Origin: Treponema sp.
GTDB taxonomy: Bacteria > Spirochaetota > Spirochaetia > Treponematales > Breznakiellaceae
Direction: 5' to 3'
DNA length: 10,253 nt
NCBI GenBank assembly: GCA_009780595.1
Contig: WQZT01000039.1
Coordinates: forward strand, 1-10,253
Both the position numbers and the translations under genes were made by a program. Of this stretch, positions 7,381 through 10,253 are shown in pieces. The notes under the pieces were generated by a model. That model had not been told where the DNA came from. It ran no database searches and was given only the letters and a program-made list of their open reading frames with translations. The stretch's first letter is position 1; each line of letters starts with the position of its first letter.

Positions 7381-7417
7381 TGTCAAATCGTTCAAAATCT
7401 ATGAAATACATTTGACA
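7381..7417 (+). promoter_or_regulatory. Inverted repeat overlapping the -35 of the FGGY/DRE-TIM operon
   Basis: TGTCAAAT (7381-7388) and its exact complement ATTTGACA (7410-7417) flank 21 bp that contains a smaller nested dyad, TTCA (7391-7394) and TGAA (7402-7405), nearly co-centred. The right half-site contains the whole -35 hexamer TTGACA, so a protein bound here would control polymerase access. It is the best operator candidate for the divergently encoded regulator. Confidence 0.5.
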
Positions 7418-7440
7418 AGGTGGGGAAAATGTAGTTTAAT
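7412..7440 (+). promoter_or_regulatory. Sigma70-type promoter of the FGGY/DRE-TIM/TRAP unit
   Basis: TTGACA (7412-7417) and TTTAAT (7435-7440) are spaced by 17 bp. The -35 is perfect; the -10 matches 4 of 6. Transcription would begin near 7447, which argues against the farthest-upstream GTG (7453) as the translation start. No other good promoter is visible before the next two genes, which follow at 50 and 22 bp. Confidence 0.65.
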
Positions 7441-7488
7441 TAATTCTATACAGTGCTGATTATTTTTTGCACGCAGGTTGGGGGCGAA

Positions 7489-8775
7489 GTGGAACAGTTG
7501 ATGATGTCCATCGAACAGCGGGGGGCGTTTTTTTATGCGTATATATTTCAGCGGTTTGGCATTATAGCGGCGCAGGCTCGTGCGGGATTTGCCGTCAACA
7601 GAACTCCTGACGGCTGGGCGAGTTGTAACGCGGATGAGGTTTTTGTCGCGGCGCTACAGGCGGCGAACGAAGCGCTTGAGCGGACTGGCAAAACGTACTG
7701 CGATATTAACGCCCTTGCCTTGTCGGTGGAGCGGGGGGCAGCTCTTGTGTGGGATGCCAAAACTGGCGTTCCGGTGTGCGACCTCGCATTGCCGGATTGT
7801 GGCAGAGCCCGCTCTGTGTGCCGCGGCTTGAGCGCTCAAGAAGCCCTCGGGCGCAAAGTACGGGAGCGCTGCGGCACGGTTATCGACCACCGTTTTTCCG
7901 CGCCCAAGCTTATGTGGATACTCGAAAATGTTCCCGATGCTCGCCAGCGTGCCGGATGTGGCGAACTGCTGTTTGGCTCGATGGATAGCTGGCTCATCTG
8001 GAAGTTCACCGGCGGGAAAACGCACGCTTGCGATTGCTCGAACGCCGCGTACACGATGCTGTACGATGTTTACAGGCGGCAGTGGGACGCGGATTTACTT
8101 GTGGAGCTGAATATTCCCGGGCAAATGCTGCCGGATGTTAAACTGTCGAGCGCGGATTTTGGCGAAACTGCCAGCGAATACTTTGGCGGTCCGGTGAAAA
8201 TCGCCTGCGCCGCCGGAAACGAAAACAACGCACTGTTTGGGCAAACCTGCTACGATTTGGGAAAAGCGCGGGTGTCGTACGCGCATGACTCAACCTGCGA
8301 TGTCATCGTGCATACTGGCTTGTCGCCTGTTATTTCAACGTCAAACATCATGACAACGTTTGCCTACGGCATAGCGGGGATTGACAAGTATGCGCTGCAC
8401 GCTCCACACTGGCTTGATATCTGTGGGGAGGATGAATCCAATCTCGCCGCGTGTGAAAAAATGGCGTACCGCGTGTACAATATTCTGCGCTTGGCGGAGA
8501 AAGATACCGGCTGCCCGGTGCAGATGCTCCACGCGGACGGCGATGCTGCGTACGGCACAGACGGCGACGCTTTGCTGCAGCTTCAGGCGGATTTGCTGCA
8601 GGTTCCGGTGTGCCGTTCGGCGGTGAAAGAGGTTTCGGCGCTGGGCAGCATTTATATTGCGGGGGTTTTTACCGGCTTCTACAAAGGGCGCGATGATGTC
8701 GTGCCTCACTGGAAGGCGGAGAAAATATTTGAACCTGCCGTTTCGCCACTGGCGAACGCGCAGACAGAAACGTGA
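7489..8775 (+). CDS. Glycerol-kinase-like FGGY-fold protein with degenerate active site (probable pseudo-kinase)
   Basis: Aligned from memory with E. coli GlpK, the fold is clear in GELLFGSMDSWLIWKFTGG (158-176), IPGQMLPDVKLSS (209-221), NALFGQ (247-252) and EVSALGSIYIAGVFTGF (381-397). Active-site motifs are changed: the N-terminal phosphate loop DQGTTSSR is EQRGAFFY (9-16); the QRE motif retains Arg82 but has Gly83 for Glu; the substrate Tyr is Arg135; the catalytic Asp in AGDQQ is Asn244; the nucleotide loop YGTGCF is YAHDSTCD; DGGA is DGDA. About 70 residues covering GLGAPYWDPYARG and surroundings are absent, so it has 428 residues versus ~500. The frame is intact and has its own promoter. 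GTG 7489 was chosen because it gives a normal-length lead into strand 1 and has GGGGG just upstream; ATG 7501 and GTG 7453 are alternatives. Kinase activity is unlikely; a sensory, scaffold or binding role is inference. It is probably co-transcribed with the next gene. Confidence 0.8.
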   Translation: MEQLMMSIEQRGAFFYAYIFQRFGIIAAQARAGFAVNRTPDGWASCNADEVFVAALQAANEALERTGKTYCDINALALSVERGAALVWDAKTGVPVCDLALPDCGRARSVCRGLSAQEALGRKVRERCGTVIDHRFSAPKLMWILENVPDARQRAGCGELLFGSMDSWLIWKFTGGKTHACDCSNAAYTMLYDVYRRQWDADLLVELNIPGQMLPDVKLSSADFGETASEYFGGPVKIACAAGNENNALFGQTCYDLGKARVSYAHDSTCDVIVHTGLSPVISTSNIMTTFAYGIAGIDKYALHAPHWLDICGEDESNLAACEKMAYRVYNILRLAEKDTGCPVQMLHADGDAAYGTDGDALLQLQADLLQVPVCRSAVKEVSALGSIYIAGVFTGFYKGRDDVVPHWKAEKIFEPAVSPLANAQTET

Positions 8776-8814
8776 GCGAAAGCGTAGTGCTTAACGCGTA
8801 AAGAAAAAACAGAC

Positions 8815-8820
8815 GGAGGA
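8815..8820 (+). promoter_or_regulatory. Strong ribosome binding site of the DRE-TIM gene
   Basis: GGAGGA lies 5 nt before ATG 8826 and fixes this start. The 50-bp gap from the preceding gene contains no recognisable promoter or terminator, supporting one transcript. Confidence 0.7.
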
Positions 8821-8825
8821 TTTTT

Positions 8826-10043
8826 ATGGGATACCATGAACCGGGAAAATGGTGGGTCAGCCCTTCTAACTACGAAAAAGAAGTGGTTGAAAAGTTTAAA
8901 TTTCCCCACAAGGTGGAGTTTTTGGATACGTCGCTGCGGGACGGCGAGCAGCAGCCGAGCATCATTCTTACAAAGGATGAAAAGGTTGAGATCGCGAAAA
9001 AACTCGCCGAAGTGGGTGTGCAGCGTATCGAGGCGGGAACGCCTGCGGTGCTTGAGGAGGATGCCGAAGCTGTCCGCGAGATTTGCGGTTTGGGGCTCAA
9101 ATCAAAAATCTTTGCCTTTGTCCGCTGCATGGAAAAAGACATGAAGCTGGCGAAGGAGTGCGGGGTTTCAGGTGTTATTGCGGAGATGGTGGGTAGCGAG
9201 CATATGCTGCACCACGCGAAGAAGTGGGAAGTTGACCGCGCTAAGAAAGCGTCAATTGAAGCCACGCTGGTGGCGAAGCAGCTCGGTCTGCACGTTACCT
9301 ACTTTCCGGCGGATTCGTCCCGCGCGGAATTTGAATTTCTGGCGGATTTGGTTCAGGCGGTATACGAGGAAGGGCACATCGATTCGCTGGCGCTCGTTGA
9401 CACGATGGGCGTTTTATCTCCGGAAGGAGCTGCGTACCGGATTCGCAAGCTGAAGGAGCGTTTCCCCAAACTGCCGCTGGAGGCGCATTTCCACGATGAC
9501 TACTCGATGGGCGTTTCCAGCACAATTGCCGCGCTTGCCGCCGGAGCCGAAGTCGCGCACGTAACAGTCGGCGGGATGGGCGAGCGGGCGGGCGGCGCGC
9601 AGCTTGAGGCGGTCGCTTTGGCGCTTGAGGCGCTGTACGGCGTGCCGAGCGGACTTCACATGAACAAGTTCAAGGAACTTTCGCGCTTTGTCGCTGAGCG
9701 GACACGGGTGTCGCCCGGCCCGACAAAACCTGTGGTAGGCGAAAAGATTTTCCTGTGGGAAACCGGGCTGCCTTCGAGCCTCTGGCAGAACTGCAAAGAC
9801 ATCGATCCCCTTATCATGCTGCCGTATATGTACACACTCACCGGGCAAAACGAGCCGTACCTTCTGCTGGGTAAAAAAAGCGGCAAGGACAATCTGAAAG
9901 TGTGGGTAGACGAGTGCGGGATTCCCGTGCCGGAGGAGAAAATGAACGATTTGCTCCTGTTGGTGAAGAAGAAATCCTACGCGGAAAAACGCGATCTTAC
10001 CCGTGAAGAGTTTAAAACATTGGTGAAATCAATCACCGTGTAA
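8826..10043 (+). CDS. DRE-TIM metallolyase family: 2-isopropylmalate/homocitrate/citramalate synthase-like
   Basis: A 405-residue member of the HMGL-like/LeuA family, whose enzymes condense an acyl-CoA with a 2-oxo acid (or cleave the reverse) at a divalent metal in a TIM barrel. Seen: signature DTSLRDGEQ (34-42) with the catalytic Arg38 and metal-ligand Asp39; barrel strand with the two metal His in AHFHDD (220-225); GERAGGAQLE (252-261); and the family's C-terminal subdomain with LLLGKKSGKDNL (346-357). It lacks the LeuA regulatory domain, so its length suits homocitrate or NifV-like enzymes. An N-terminal extension of ~30 residues (aromatic, KWWVSPSNY) precedes the barrel. The Asn that helps bind metal in 2-isopropylmalate synthase and HMG-CoA lyase is Gly257 here. 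Substrate unknown; no leucine, lysine or nitrogenase genes are nearby. The downstream TRAP gene begins 22 bp after the stop, suggesting it acts on an imported acid. Confidence 0.88.
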   Translation: MGYHEPGKWWVSPSNYEKEVVEKFKFPHKVEFLDTSLRDGEQQPSIILTKDEKVEIAKKLAEVGVQRIEAGTPAVLEEDAEAVREICGLGLKSKIFAFVRCMEKDMKLAKECGVSGVIAEMVGSEHMLHHAKKWEVDRAKKASIEATLVAKQLGLHVTYFPADSSRAEFEFLADLVQAVYEEGHIDSLALVDTMGVLSPEGAAYRIRKLKERFPKLPLEAHFHDDYSMGVSSTIAALAAGAEVAHVTVGGMGERAGGAQLEAVALALEALYGVPSGLHMNKFKELSRFVAERTRVSPGPTKPVVGEKIFLWETGLPSSLWQNCKDIDPLIMLPYMYTLTGQNEPYLLLGKKSGKDNLKVWVDECGIPVPEEKMNDLLLLVKKKSYAEKRDLTREEFKTLVKSITV

Positions 10044-10065
10044 TTTTTTGGAGGAAGAAAGAGAA

Positions 10066-10253
10066 ATGAAGAAGAGAATTGCTATTGTTACTGTTGTTGC
10101 GGCACTGCTTGTGTTTGCCGCAGGCTGTCAGAAGAAAGAGGGCGGCGTTTACCAGATGCGTATCGGAAACGTTACCGCTCCCGACCACATTCTTAACATC
10201 ACGTTTATGGAGTTTGCCGAACGGGTCAACGAGCGATCCGGCGGGCGCATCAA
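10066..10253 (+). CDS. TRAP transporter solute-binding lipoprotein (DctP-like), 3' end outside window
   Basis: Start of a periplasmic solute-binding protein, 62 complete codons visible of a usual ~330. ATG 10066 has GGAGGA 10 nt upstream. The chain opens with a positively charged, hydrophobic signal peptide (MKKRIAIVTVVAALLVFAAG) ending in Cys21, so it is probably a lipoprotein; the residue four before Cys is Phe rather than Leu, a relaxed lipobox of the kind spirochaetes tolerate. The mature part begins with QMRIGNVTAPDHILNITFMEFAERVNERSGGRI (10156-10251), matching the DctP beginning: a first strand, a small-molecule-site loop, then a helix and a turn before GGRI. TRAP systems import organic acids using an ion gradient; membrane subunits would be expected just downstream. 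It follows the DRE-TIM gene closely and is likely in the same operon. Confidence 0.85.
   Translation, partial: MKKRIAIVTVVAALLVFAAGCQKKEGGVYQMRIGNVTAPDHILNITFMEFAERVNERSGGRI

Noticed and set aside
7453..7488. GTG 7453 as start of the pseudo-kinase
   Set aside because: It lies about 6 nt after the predicted transcription start with no SD; GTG 7489 or ATG 7501 fits the family N-terminus better. It cannot be fully excluded.
7520..7534. G6 and T7 runs at the pseudo-kinase phosphate loop, suggesting a frameshift or sequencing error as the cause of the lost motif
   Set aside because: The residues on both sides align without gaps to strand 1 and strand 2 of GlpK in the same frame, and neither alternative frame restores a DQGTT-like motif. 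Motifs far downstream are altered too.
9414..9848. 144-residue - strand frame opposite the DRE-TIM gene
   Set aside because: Shadow of the coding frame; no promoter, RBS or motif of its own.
1..10253. CRISPR array, insertion sequence, tRNA or rRNA
   Set aside because: No regularly spaced repeats, transposase motifs, terminal inverted repeats, or tRNA/rRNA-like sequence were seen on either strand.

Overview
The window reads as a chromosomal stretch of an anaerobic, probably host- or gut-associated bacterium that lives on organic and amino acids. GTP-type PEP carboxykinase, the long (~670-residue) form of urocanate hydratase, TRAP and SLC13/DASS transporters, and a relaxed lipobox would all fit a Treponema-like spirochaete or a clostridial relative. 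This taxonomic guess is inference; no rRNA or marker gene is present. Most genes are GC-rich at third codon positions. The two SLC13/DASS genes and the regulator gene are visibly richer in A/T.

Left part (1-4206, + strand): the 3' end of pckG (GTP-dependent PEP carboxykinase), then two different SLC13/DASS-type anion carriers. The first carrier resembles the CitT/TtdT/plant-DiT dicarboxylate exchangers and has a near-consensus promoter embedded in the pckG stop codon. The second has the paired SNT motifs of the wider SLC13 group, starts at TTG, and is separated from the first by a 16-bp hairpin. Together they suggest C4-dicarboxylate or related anion uptake/exchange coupled to oxaloacetate/PEP interconversion.

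Middle (4207-6408): urocanate hydratase (hutU), alone in this window without other histidine-degradation genes. It has its own promoter, whose -10 lies in a palindrome. A G/C-rich hairpin ends it and also serves the convergent regulator gene.

Right part (6409-10253): a divergent unit. On the - strand is a regulator with three domains in one chain (MerR-type HTH, XRE-type HTH, C-terminal cupin). Across an A/T-rich intergenic region carrying a sigma70-like promoter, an inverted repeat and a direct repeat, the + strand holds (i) a glycerol-kinase-fold (FGGY) protein whose catalytic and nucleotide-binding motifs are nearly all replaced and which lacks about 70 residues of the C-terminal domain, (ii) a DRE-TIM metallolyase of the 2-isopropylmalate/homocitrate/citramalate synthase type with an unusual residue at one metal-ligand position, and (iii) the start of a TRAP-transporter solute-binding lipoprotein. 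This regulator / pseudo-kinase / acyl-transferase-or-lyase / TRAP set is the most interesting part of the window. It looks like a ligand-responsive uptake and metabolism locus in which a former sugar or glycerol kinase has been repurposed.
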